Source of the DNA: Dehalococcoidia bacterium
GTDB taxonomy: Bacteria; Chloroflexota; Dehalococcoidia; Tepidiformales; Tepidiformaceae
Assembly (NCBI GenBank): GCA_007126855.1
Contig: SLAK01000383.1
Coordinates: 1-5,985 of the forward strand
Reading direction: 5' to 3'
DNA: 5,985 nt
A program made the position numbers and the translations under genes. Within the stretch, counting starts at the first letter, position 1. The number at the start of each line of letters is the position of its first letter. Below are positions 1 to 5,985 of this stretch, in pieces. The notes beneath the pieces are model-generated. The model was not told the origin of the DNA. It ran no database searches and saw only the letters and a program-made list of their open reading frames with translations.

Positions 1-546
1 GGCGAGTCGAAGGAACAGATGTGGGCCATGACCGATCTCGTCAACACCGAACTGCCGGTCAGCAAACCGCGCTACCTCATGGGCGTCGGCAGCCCCGAAG
101 ACCTGGTCGAGGGCATCGCGCGCGGCGTCGATATGTTCGATTGCGTGCTTCCCACCCGCCTGGGCCGCAACGGCGCCATGTTCACCGCCGATGGCCGCGC
201 CAACCTGCGCAATGCCCGCTTCGCGCGCATGGATGCGCCGGTCGACCCCGAATGCGACGCCACATGCTGCCGCGACTTCAGCGCGGCCTATCTGCACCAC
301 CTTTTCCGCAACGGCGAACTGCTTGGCCACCGGCTCGCCTCGCTCCACAACATCCGCTTCCTCATCCGGCTGGTCGAACGCCTGCGCCAGGCCATTCACG
401 ACGGAGAATTCGATCATGTGGCGGGCGCCTTCCTCGAACGCTACCGCCCGGCCGATGCCCACGTCCGCACCGAGCAGCGCCAGAAGTGGCTGGGGCGCAA
501 GTCTGCCGTAAAGTCGTCGCCTCCGGGGCCTGGCGGCGAAAGCTGA
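1..546 (+). CDS. tgt: Queuine/7-deazaguanine tRNA-ribosyltransferase, C-terminal half (5' end outside window)
   Basis: Tgt exchanges guanine-34 in the anticodon of GUN tRNAs (Asp, Asn, His, Tyr) for the queuosine precursor preQ1 in the cytoplasm. The reading frame is open from base 1, and 181 residues are visible. Seen in order: the end of the GE-S-K-E-Q-M substrate-loop region, KPRYLMGVGSPEDLVEG, then GVDMFDCVLPTR, whose Asp at 139-141 matches the family's catalytic nucleophile, then RNG, and DPEC...C-C-R plus a His at 346-348 for the structural zinc site. The spacing from the last Cys (268-270) to that His is 26 residues, as in E. coli Tgt. Odd: the usual C-x-C-x2-C reads C-D-A-T-C-C, so the second zinc Cys is Ala, and a new Cys lies two residues further on. 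The protein also carries a basic, Ser/Pro/Gly-rich tail of about 30 residues past the conserved FLERY end. The identity is secure; the zinc-site change is directly read. Confidence 0.95.
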   Translation, partial: GESKEQMWAMTDLVNTELPVSKPRYLMGVGSPEDLVEGIARGVDMFDCVLPTRLGRNGAMFTADGRANLRNARFARMDAPVDPECDATCCRDFSAAYLHHLFRNGELLGHRLASLHNIRFLIRLVERLRQAIHDGEFDHVAGAFLERYRPADAHVRTEQRQKWLGRKSAVKSSPPGPGGES

Positions 547-563
547 CGCTCAGCCACGCCGCC
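532..563 (+). other. Two-part GC-rich hairpin over the tgt stop codon
   Basis: GGCGGCG (532-538) pairs perfectly with CGCCGCC (557-563). Inside it GCTGA (542-546) pairs with TCAGC (550-554) around a CGC triloop, with a small internal loop (AAA opposite CA). The tgt stop codon TGA (544-546) lies in the upper stem. No T-run follows, so this is not a classical intrinsic terminator. It could slow or partly terminate transcription, protect an mRNA 3' end, or be a processing point between tgt and ftsY. The base pairing is seen; the role is inference. Confidence 0.5.
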
Positions 564-583
564 CGTACCATCGAGTACATGGA

Positions 584-589
584 AAGGAG
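584..589 (+). promoter_or_regulatory. Strong Shine-Dalgarno for ftsY, decides its GTG start
   Basis: AAGGAG lies 6 nt before the GTG at 596. It is the best ribosome binding site in the window and supports GTG as the true start. The resulting N-terminus (MRFWRRK) is short, basic and aromatic, as is common for FtsY membrane-contact starts. Confidence 0.85.
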
Positions 590-595
590 TCGCAC

Positions 596-1639
596 GTGAG
601 ATTCTGGCGCAGAAAATCCGCCGCCGAAGAAGCCGCTGAGGCCGAGGCGCAACCAGCCGAGGGCGAAGTTGCGACCGCCGAAGCGGATGACCTCCATCTC
701 ACGCCCGAGGAAGCCGCCGAAGTCCACGAACAGACTGAACGCGCCGTCGAACGCACGAAGCGCGGCTGGTTCAGCCGCCTTGGCGGTCTCTTCGAGCGGC
801 CTGACTTTGGCGAAGAGCTCTGGGACGAACTCGAGGAAATCCTTATCTCCGCCGACACCGGCCTCGAAACGACCGAGCGCATCGTCTCTGCCGTCCGCGA
901 CCGCGTCCGCGACGAGGGTGTGAAGCAATCCGCAGCGGTGCGCGAAATCTTGCGCGACGAGCTGATCGCCGTCCTGCACGAGCCGACCCGAGAGCCCCCC
1001 GCCTGGGTTGCTGAGGACGCCCCCTCGCCGCTCATCATCCTGGTCGTCGGCGTCAACGGCGCGGGCAAGACCACGTCCATCGCCAAGCTCGCCCACGCCT
1101 TCCAGCGCGACGGTGCGAACGTCATTCTTGGCGCCGCCGACACCTTCCGCGCTGCCGCGATCGACCAGCTCAGGGTCTGGGGCGACCGTGTAGGCGTGCG
1201 CGTGGTCGCGCATCAACCCGGCGCGGACCCCGGCGCCGTCGCCTTCGACACCATCAGTGCTGCCGAAAGCGCCGACGCCGACATCGTCATCATCGATACC
1301 GCCGGCCGCCTGCACACGAAGTCCAACCTGATGGAAGAGCTCCGCAAGATCTGCCGCATCGTCCAGCGAAAGTACCCCGAGGCGCCGGACGAAGTGCTCC
1401 TGGTGCTGGACGCCACCACCGGACAGAACGGTCTCGCGCAGGCGCGCACCTTCACCGAAGCCGTCGGCGTCACCGGCATCGTGCTCGCCAAGCTCGACGG
1501 CACCTCGAAAGGCGGCATCGCCTTCTCCATTGCCCACGACCTGGGAACGCCGGTGCGCTTCATCGGCACCGGCGAGCGGCTCGACGACCTCGCGCCCTTC
1601 GACGCCCACGAATTCGTCGATAGCCTGCTCTCCGAATAG
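596..1639 (+). CDS. ftsY: Signal recognition particle receptor FtsY (SRP GTPase)
   Basis: FtsY docks the SRP-ribosome-nascent chain complex at the cytoplasmic membrane and, through mutual GTP hydrolysis with Ffh, hands the chain to SecYEG or YidC. It is 347 residues and complete. A basic, aromatic start (MRFWRRK) is followed by a short acidic Ala/Glu-rich A region (about 8-55), the helical N domain (about 56-130, with the GWFSRL and LWDELEEILISADTG stretches) and the G domain. GTPase motifs seen: P-loop GVNGAGKTT 152-160, DTFRAAAIDQL 182-192, DTAGR 234-238, AKLDGTSKGG 298-307 (Ala replaces the more common Thr of TKLD), and the closing GTGERLDDLAPFD 324-336. The short A region differs from the long one of E. 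coli and is usual in many other phyla. It starts with GTG after a strong Shine-Dalgarno, 49 nt past tgt, and ends 9 nt before the YYY membrane protein gene, in the same reading frame. Confidence 0.97.
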   Translation: MRFWRRKSAAEEAAEAEAQPAEGEVATAEADDLHLTPEEAAEVHEQTERAVERTKRGWFSRLGGLFERPDFGEELWDELEEILISADTGLETTERIVSAVRDRVRDEGVKQSAAVREILRDELIAVLHEPTREPPAWVAEDAPSPLIILVVGVNGAGKTTSIAKLAHAFQRDGANVILGAADTFRAAAIDQLRVWGDRVGVRVVAHQPGADPGAVAFDTISAAESADADIVIIDTAGRLHTKSNLMEELRKICRIVQRKYPEAPDEVLLVLDATTGQNGLAQARTFTEAVGVTGIVLAKLDGTSKGGIAFSIAHDLGTPVRFIGTGERLDDLAPFDAHEFVDSLLSE

Positions 1640-1648
1640 GATCGGCGG

Positions 1649-4060
1649 ATGGCGCCAGTCCTCGTCTTCTGGAGCTTCGCGCTTCTGCTGGCGCTGCTTG
1701 CCCTCCCCATAGCCGCGAGAATCTTCCGGCGTTTCCCCGACGCCGGCGCCGGGCTGGCCTTCCCGCTCGGCCTCATGCTCTGCGGCTATGGCTATTTCCT
1801 GCTGCGCACGATCGAAGTCCTGCCCCATGGTCGCGGCGGCTTTCTGCTTGCCTTCGCTGGCTTCGCACTCATATCGGCCGCCGTCGCCGCGACGGACCGC
1901 CGATTCATCGCCACGCTTCGCCGCAGCAGCACGGGCATCATTGCGTCCTTCGCGCTCTTCACCGTCGCCTTCTTCGCCTACGCCGCCTTCCGCTCCTACA
2001 ACTCGGGCATCAGCGGCACCGAACAGCCGATGGACTTCCTCTTCCTCAACGCCATGCTGGCCTCGCCGTCCTACCCTCCGGCAGACCCCTGGCTCGCCGG
2101 CCACAACGTCAGCTACTACTACTTCGGCTACCTCCAGTCTGCGCTCCTCACCGGCGCCTCCGGCGTTGAGCCCTCCATCGGCTACAACCTTGGCCTGGCA
2201 ACGGTCTTCGCCTCCGCTGCCGCAGCGGTAGCATCGGTTTGCGCCGCCCTCGTCCGCTGGGTCGTCCGCCGCGAGCGGCAGCGCGCGACGTTAACTGCGG
2301 CGGCGCTGGGCGTCGCCCTGTTGCTGTTCTCCGGCTCGCTCCTCGGCGTCTTCGAATTCGCCGCCGCCCATGAGCGCTACAACACCGGCCTCTACGAAGC
2401 CTTTGGCGTCGAATCGCTGCTCCCCTGCGAACCCGGCCAGGCAGAAGCCTGCTATGCCGGACCCACGAACCCACGCACCCAGTCCTGGTATCCAGACGAA
2501 TTCTGGTTCTGGTGGCGGGCCAGCCGCGTCATCCCGGACACTATCACCGAGTTCCCCGCCTTCAGCTTCATCCTTGGCGACCTGCATCCCCATGTTATGG
2601 CGCTGCCCGGTGTCATCCTGGCGGTCGCCATTGCCCTGGCCCTGTGGCGTGGCCGTTCGGCGCTCGACTGGCGGGCGCTCCGTCGCGGGCCGTTGATCGG
2701 CCTGCTGCTCGCGCTCGTCTTCGGCGGCCTCGCCTTCCAGAACACCTGGGATGTGCTCACCTTCAGCGCGGTCCTGGCTGGCGCCGTGCTGGCACGAAAC
2801 TGGCGAGTCTTCCCGCCCGGGCAAGCCATGCTGGCCAGCGCCGCCTTTCTCGCCCTGCCGGCGGCTGCAGCCGTGGTGCTGTACTCGCCCTGGTGGCTCG
2901 ATTTCGGCACGGCGGCCGGAGGGCTCCATGCGTACACCGGTCGCGGCACCATCCCGGCCCACGCTTTCCTGCAGTTCGGCACGCTCATTCTCGCTGCGCT
3001 GCTGGTGGTATTCTGGGCCGCACGTCGCGCGCCTGCGCATGCAGCCGTCACGCCTGCCCTCTACGCCATCTGGGTACCGATCATCGCGTTCGCCATGTGG
3101 GCGCTGCTCGCCGCATTCAGAGGCGACTGGTCGACCGCAGCCCAGGAGCGCACTGCCGGCGGCTGGACCACGCTCCTTTTGCTCGGCCTCGCCCTCTGGG
3201 CGCTCTGCACCACGGCCATCGTGCTTCACTTGCGCCGCAGCGCTGGTGCGCCGGTTGCCTTTCTGGCCGCAGTCGGCGTGCTGCTGCTGTACGGCGCCGA
3301 GTTGCTGCTCATCCGCGACGTATTCTTTGGCTCCGTGCCGCGGCTCAACACCATGTTCAAGCTCAGCTACCAGGCCTGGGTGTTGCTCTCCATTGCCGGC
3401 GCTGTCGCTTTCGTGGCCGCCATCTCGGAACCGCGCCGGCGCAACCTGGCAGCGCACCTTGCAGCCGCCCCGGTCGCGCTGCTGCTGGTGCTCTCTTTCG
3501 CCTACGTGGCGGGTGCTGTCCCCAACCGCACCAATGGCTTCGGAAACGAAACGAATATCGACGGACTGGCGTTTCTCGCCCGCAATGACCCGGACGAATA
3601 CGCTCTTACGCGCTGGATCGCCAGCAATACCCCGCCAGGAGCAGTCATCATCGAAGCCTCGGGACGGCGCTGGCAGGCGGGCGACGATGGCCCAACGCTC
3701 CAACCGGGCGGTGTCGAATACACCGACGCGGGCCGTATCGCTTCGCGCACCGGCCGGCTCGCCCCCATCGGCTGGTACTTCCACCAGGTGCAGTGGCGCG
3801 GCGACAATACCGCGAACCGCGAGGAGTTCTCCCGCCGCCAGGACCTTGTCGATGGCGTCTACCTCGCCGGTTCACAGGAGGAAGCCCTGGCCGCCATCGC
3901 TGAGCTCGGCGCAGGGTATGTCGTCATGGGCCGCCTCGAACAGGCCCGCTACCCCTCCCAGCACCGCACAGACTTCGACGCCTTCCTGGACGTCGCCTTC
4001 GAAGCTGGCGACCTTCGCGTCTACCGCGTCCCCCGGGTCGAAGAGGTACCGGTCTCGTGA
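1649..4060 (+). CDS. YYY-motif polytopic membrane protein (DUF2298 / TIGR03662 family)
   Basis: This is an 803-residue integral membrane protein of unknown function. About 15 hydrophobic segments fill residues 3 to about 624, and a soluble domain (about 625-803), probably outside the membrane, closes it. Family marks seen: GTEQPMDFLFLNAM (123-136), PPADPWLAGHNVS leading into the signature YYYFGY (156-161), EFPAFSFILGDLHPH (301-315), QNTWD (364-368), RLNTMFKLSYQAW (565-577), and in the soluble part GRIASRTGR...GWYFHQVQWRG (695-718) and GYVVMGRLEQARY (756-768). The length fits the single-domain class of the family (about 700-900). A hydrophilic loop (240-300) carries a Cys pair (260, 268). The ATG follows the ftsY stop by 9 nt with only a weak, very close GGCGG, so initiation may depend on ribosomes finishing ftsY. 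Its stop overlaps the next start (GTGA). The acidic residues, HPH and the tyrosine-rich loop suggest a GT-C-type sugar transferase; that is inference, and the family has no proven activity that I know of. Confidence 0.92.
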   Translation: MAPVLVFWSFALLLALLALPIAARIFRRFPDAGAGLAFPLGLMLCGYGYFLLRTIEVLPHGRGGFLLAFAGFALISAAVAATDRRFIATLRRSSTGIIASFALFTVAFFAYAAFRSYNSGISGTEQPMDFLFLNAMLASPSYPPADPWLAGHNVSYYYFGYLQSALLTGASGVEPSIGYNLGLATVFASAAAAVASVCAALVRWVVRRERQRATLTAAALGVALLLFSGSLLGVFEFAAAHERYNTGLYEAFGVESLLPCEPGQAEACYAGPTNPRTQSWYPDEFWFWWRASRVIPDTITEFPAFSFILGDLHPHVMALPGVILAVAIALALWRGRSALDWRALRRGPLIGLLLALVFGGLAFQNTWDVLTFSAVLAGAVLARNWRVFPPGQAMLASAAFLALPAAAAVVLYSPWWLDFGTAAGGLHAYTGRGTIPAHAFLQFGTLILAALLVVFWAARRAPAHAAVTPALYAIWVPIIAFAMWALLAAFRGDWSTAAQERTAGGWTTLLLLGLALWALCTTAIVLHLRRSAGAPVAFLAAVGVLLLYGAELLLIRDVFFGSVPRLNTMFKLSYQAWVLLSIAGAVAFVAAISEPRRRNLAAHLAAAPVALLLVLSFAYVAGAVPNRTNGFGNETNIDGLAFLARNDPDEYALTRWIASNTPPGAVIIEASGRRWQAGDDGPTLQPGGVEYTDAGRIASRTGRLAPIGWYFHQVQWRGDNTANREEFSRRQDLVDGVYLAGSQEEALAAIAELGAGYVVMGRLEQARYPSQHRTDFDAFLDVAFEAGDLRVYRVPRVEEVPVS
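4041..4046 (+). promoter_or_regulatory. Probable Shine-Dalgarno for the 549-aa membrane protein
   Basis: AAGAGG lies 10 nt before the GTG at 4057, inside the end of the upstream gene. It is moderately strong and a little far, and supports the GTG start that overlaps the upstream TGA. Confidence 0.5.
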
Positions 4061-5706
4061 CCGTTCGGTCCCGCGCCGGGGAAAGCGCGCAGGGGATCAC
4101 CGTCTCCGCTGCCGCCATCGCCTGGATTGCCCTGGGCGCGCTTCTCCTGGTGCCGCGACTCGCGGCGGTGTGGCAGCTACCCGTCGGCGGCAGCGAATGG
4201 CTCCACCTGTCCGGCGCGTGGAACGCCACGCTCGGCGTCGATGACGACCGCTTCGTCCCGTCCCTCTTCCAGGCGCTCAGTGCCCTGCTGCTTTCCATCG
4301 ACGCTTCCGAAACCCTGCCCCGTCTGCTCGCCTTCATTGCCACGGCCACCGTGCCTGTCGCGCTGTACATGCTCCGCCCACAGCTCGGCGAGGCCGGGGC
4401 CCTGCTGGCGCTGCTCCTGCTGGCGCTTGATGCCCCCGCTGCCTGGCTCGGCGTCGCCGCGAGCGCATCCGCGTTCGATGTCGCGATAGCGCTGTGGTTC
4501 TTCGTCCTGCTCGTCCGGCCGGGCGCCCCGTGGTGGCTGTGGCCAATTGCCGCCTTTGGCGTGGCGACGGCAGGCCCTGTGCCGCTCGCGCTTGCCATCG
4601 CCGCAGGCGGGCTGGCGCTTTTCCGAGGCCGCCGCCCCGACCCGCAGCTAACCGCTGCGGTCATTGGCGCTGCAATGCTGGGTATCGTGCTCGCATCCTT
4701 CGGATTTGGCTATGGCTGGCAGGGCGTAGCGGTGCCGCCCTTCGTGCTCTTCGCCGAACCCTTCGAACAGCACTGGACCACAGGCACCGTCGCCGACGTA
4801 CTTCTGCTCTACTCGTGGCCCCTGGTTTTCGGTGGCGTGGTCGCGGCCGTGCTTTCCGCCCTGCGCTGGGACCAGGCCGGCAGCCATCCTGGCGCACCGC
4901 TCGCATGGGAACGGCTGCTGGTCGCCTGGTTCGCCGTCGCAGTTGCATGGATGCTTGTCGCCAGCAACACGCGCGCGGAAGCGCCGCTGGTTGCCGCAAC
5001 ACTCCCGGCCGCCTTGCTCGCCGGCCTCTGGCTGGCCCGCGCCTTCGATGCGATGTTCGCCGTGCGCTGGCATCAAGCCTGGCTGCTGCTGGGCGTCGCC
5101 TTTTTCGTCTTCGCGCTCGCGGCCATCGTCGTCGTCGACTGGGCACGCTGGGACCGCGTCGGCGAGGGGGGCGAAGTCGCCCGCGTGGCCATCCTCGGCG
5201 TCGCCACCATCGCCATTCTTGCTTTCCTCGCCTTCTACCGCCCCGCGCGCCCGGTCCTCATCGTGCCCGTGGTCGCGCTCGGCGCTGTGCCGCTCATTTC
5301 CGGCGCCTTCAACGTTGGCTTCGGCGCCTATGCGGAGCCCTTCCCCTCACCACAGTCGCCCGTCAACGCGCGCGTGCTCAGCGCCGTCGTCCTTGATGTG
5401 CTCGAAGAGACCCCCGGCCCGGTCGTCGTCCACGAATCGCTTCGCGACGAGGTAACCTGGCCCTTCCGCGAAACCACGCCGCTCATCATCGCCACCCGGG
5501 TGCCGCCTGATGCCGCGGTTGCCATCCTCCCGGCCGGCGCGGACCAGCCCCAGGGTATGGCGCCAATCGACGGCGACTGGGCCCTCGTCCACCACGTCGA
5601 GCAGCCAACGACCGGCATCCTGCGCTACGTTCGCTGGCTTACCGACCGCAAGCACACCGATGTCCACCCCGAACCGGTCCAGGTCTTCGTGAGGGACAGC
5701 GAATGA
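4057..5706 (+). CDS. Polytopic membrane protein, divergent GT-C glycosyltransferase-like
   Basis: This 549-residue protein has about 12 hydrophobic segments (first about 17-37, last about 398-418) and a soluble C-terminal domain (about 430-549). After the first helix comes a loop GGSEWLHLSGAWNATLG (44-60), then ETLPRLLAFIATATVPVALYML (85-106) and a long Leu/Ala helix pair. This order matches GT-C proteins of the PMT/ArnT type (PF02366/PF13231), where a DE pair opens the first loop and an R-L-P-S/A-type segment begins the next helix. Here the DE position reads S46-E47, so one acidic residue is missing. In the soluble part, PVVVHESLRDEVTWPF (455-470) and a closing RYVRWL...VQVFVRDSE recall the C-terminus of TIGR03663 proteins. 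It overlaps both neighbours by four bases. The best guess is a divergent paralogue or partner of the following gene; I do not recognise a named family with certainty. Confidence 0.65.
   Translation: MTVRSRAGESAQGITVSAAAIAWIALGALLLVPRLAAVWQLPVGGSEWLHLSGAWNATLGVDDDRFVPSLFQALSALLLSIDASETLPRLLAFIATATVPVALYMLRPQLGEAGALLALLLLALDAPAAWLGVAASASAFDVAIALWFFVLLVRPGAPWWLWPIAAFGVATAGPVPLALAIAAGGLALFRGRRPDPQLTAAVIGAAMLGIVLASFGFGYGWQGVAVPPFVLFAEPFEQHWTTGTVADVLLLYSWPLVFGGVVAAVLSALRWDQAGSHPGAPLAWERLLVAWFAVAVAWMLVASNTRAEAPLVAATLPAALLAGLWLARAFDAMFAVRWHQAWLLLGVAFFVFALAAIVVVDWARWDRVGEGGEVARVAILGVATIAILAFLAFYRPARPVLIVPVVALGAVPLISGAFNVGFGAYAEPFPSPQSPVNARVLSAVVLDVLEETPGPVVVHESLRDEVTWPFRETTPLIIATRVPPDAAVAILPAGADQPQGMAPIDGDWALVHHVEQPTTGILRYVRWLTDRKHTDVHPEPVQVFVRDSE
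5691..5696 (+). promoter_or_regulatory. Shine-Dalgarno for the TIGR03663-like gene
   Basis: GAGGGA lies 6 nt before the ATG at 5703, within the end of the upstream gene. Good sequence and spacing support this ATG, which overlaps the upstream TGA as ATGA. Confidence 0.7.
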
Positions 5707-5985
5707 CCACGGAAAGCGCCGGACCAGCCACAACCCCCGAAGCCGGGCAGCGCTGGGACCTGAGCCGCATCACAGGGATACGCATCCCGCTCACAGTCGA
5801 AGTGGTGCTGTACGCGGTGGTGATCGCCTTCGCCGCGCTCGTCCGTTTTTGGGACCTCGGCGCCAACGCCCTCCACCACGACGAAAGCATCCACGCCCAG
5901 TGGGCCTGGGACCTCACGCGCGGCCAGTACACGCACAACCCGGTGTTCCACGGGCCGCTCTACTACCACGCCCAGGCCCTGGTGA
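5703..5985 (+). CDS. TIGR03663 family GT-C-type membrane protein (Agl23-like), N-terminal 94 residues, runs off window
   Basis: The frame stays open to the window end, giving 94 residues. A polar N-terminus (1-30) leads into one transmembrane helix (about 32-49), then the first outside loop. The family's few invariant residues are all visible: Arg in VRFWDLG (R48), the dipeptide DE (60-61) in LHHDESIHA, and the tripeptide HGP (83-85) in VFHGPLYYH. TIGR03663 is distantly related to dolichyl-phosphate-mannose protein mannosyltransferases (PF02366), tends to occur in genomes with TIGR03662 (YYY) proteins, and is often a near neighbour, exactly as here. Database pipelines name it flippase activity-associated protein Agl23, but the function is unproven. 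In GT-C enzymes the DE pair binds metal and the lipid-linked sugar, so an active transferase is plausible. The start is fixed by the ATGA overlap and a good Shine-Dalgarno. Confidence 0.87.
   Translation, partial: MTTESAGPATTPEAGQRWDLSRITGIRIPLTVEVVLYAVVIAFAALVRFWDLGANALHHDESIHAQWAWDLTRGQYTHNPVFHGPLYYHAQALV

Noticed and set aside
568..582. CCAT/ATGG inverted repeat before the ftsY ribosome binding site
   Set aside because: Four base pairs with a 7-nt loop is within chance expectation; no known operator recognised.
547..595. Promoter for ftsY in the tgt-ftsY gap
   Set aside because: No convincing -35/-10 pair could be made out in this short GC-rich gap.
1487..1516. FtsY G4 motif reads AKLD instead of TKLD
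   Set aside because: The key Lys and Asp are kept and Ala at this position occurs in other FtsY proteins, so loss of GTPase function is not suggested.
1632..1645. Possible hairpin CCGA/TCGG at the end of ftsY as a terminator
   Set aside because: Only 4 bp, no T-run, and the next gene starts within 9 nt.
362..2104. Long open frame of 580 codons on the - strand, opposite tgt, ftsY and the start of the YYY gene
   Set aside because: The opposite strand carries well-conserved tgt and ftsY. The antisense product is Gly/Glu/Arg-rich low complexity without recognisable domains, typical of shadow frames in GC-rich DNA.
2291..3784. Long open frame of 497 codons on the - strand inside the YYY gene
   Set aside because: Antisense of a strongly conserved membrane protein; the product is charged low complexity with no motif and no supported start.
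2751..4244. Second + strand frame of 497 codons overlapping the YYY gene and the next gene
   Set aside because: Ser/Pro/Arg-rich shadow frame; the conserved YYY-family motifs lie in the other frame, and this one crosses a clear gene junction.

Overview
The window is a GC-rich, fully coding stretch with five genes, all on the + strand and packed end to end. It reads like a bacterial chromosome, most likely Chloroflexota (Chloroflexi), possibly a Dehalococcoidia-type lineage. The phylum inference rests mainly on the YYY-motif membrane protein (DUF2298 / TIGR03662, named Chlor_Arch_YYY because it is concentrated in Chloroflexi and archaea) and its usual companion family TIGR03663. The housekeeping genes are bacterial. 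The class-level placement is a guess.

Layout: (1) 1-546, the C-terminal half of tgt (queuine tRNA-ribosyltransferase), cut by the window edge. (2) A 49-nt gap with a GC-rich two-part hairpin that overlaps the tgt stop codon, then a strong Shine-Dalgarno. (3) 596-1639, complete ftsY (SRP receptor GTPase). (4) 1649-4060, an 803-aa polytopic membrane protein of the YYY family. (5) 4057-5706, a 549-aa polytopic membrane protein that looks like a divergent GT-C-type glycosyltransferase relative. (6) 5703 to the window end, the first 94 residues of a TIGR03663 (Agl23-like) GT-C-type membrane protein. Genes 4 to 6 overlap by four bases at each junction (GTGA, ATGA), so they are almost certainly translated as a coupled unit. 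ftsY sits only 9 nt ahead of this unit. No stretch above 300 bases lacks a gene, and no RNA gene, mobile element, CRISPR array or classical intrinsic terminator was seen.

How they may fit together: tgt and ftsY are housekeeping genes (tRNA modification; co-translational membrane targeting). The three membrane proteins form the interesting part. Each has an N-terminal multi-helix membrane region with an early loop resembling that of GT-C glycosyltransferases; the two complete ones (803 and 549 aa) also end in a soluble, probably extracytoplasmic domain, and the third runs out of the window. I infer an uncharacterised lipid-linked sugar transfer or envelope glycan system. FtsY upstream could simply be operon sharing, or could help insert these very hydrophobic products. 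None of this function is shown directly by the sequence.
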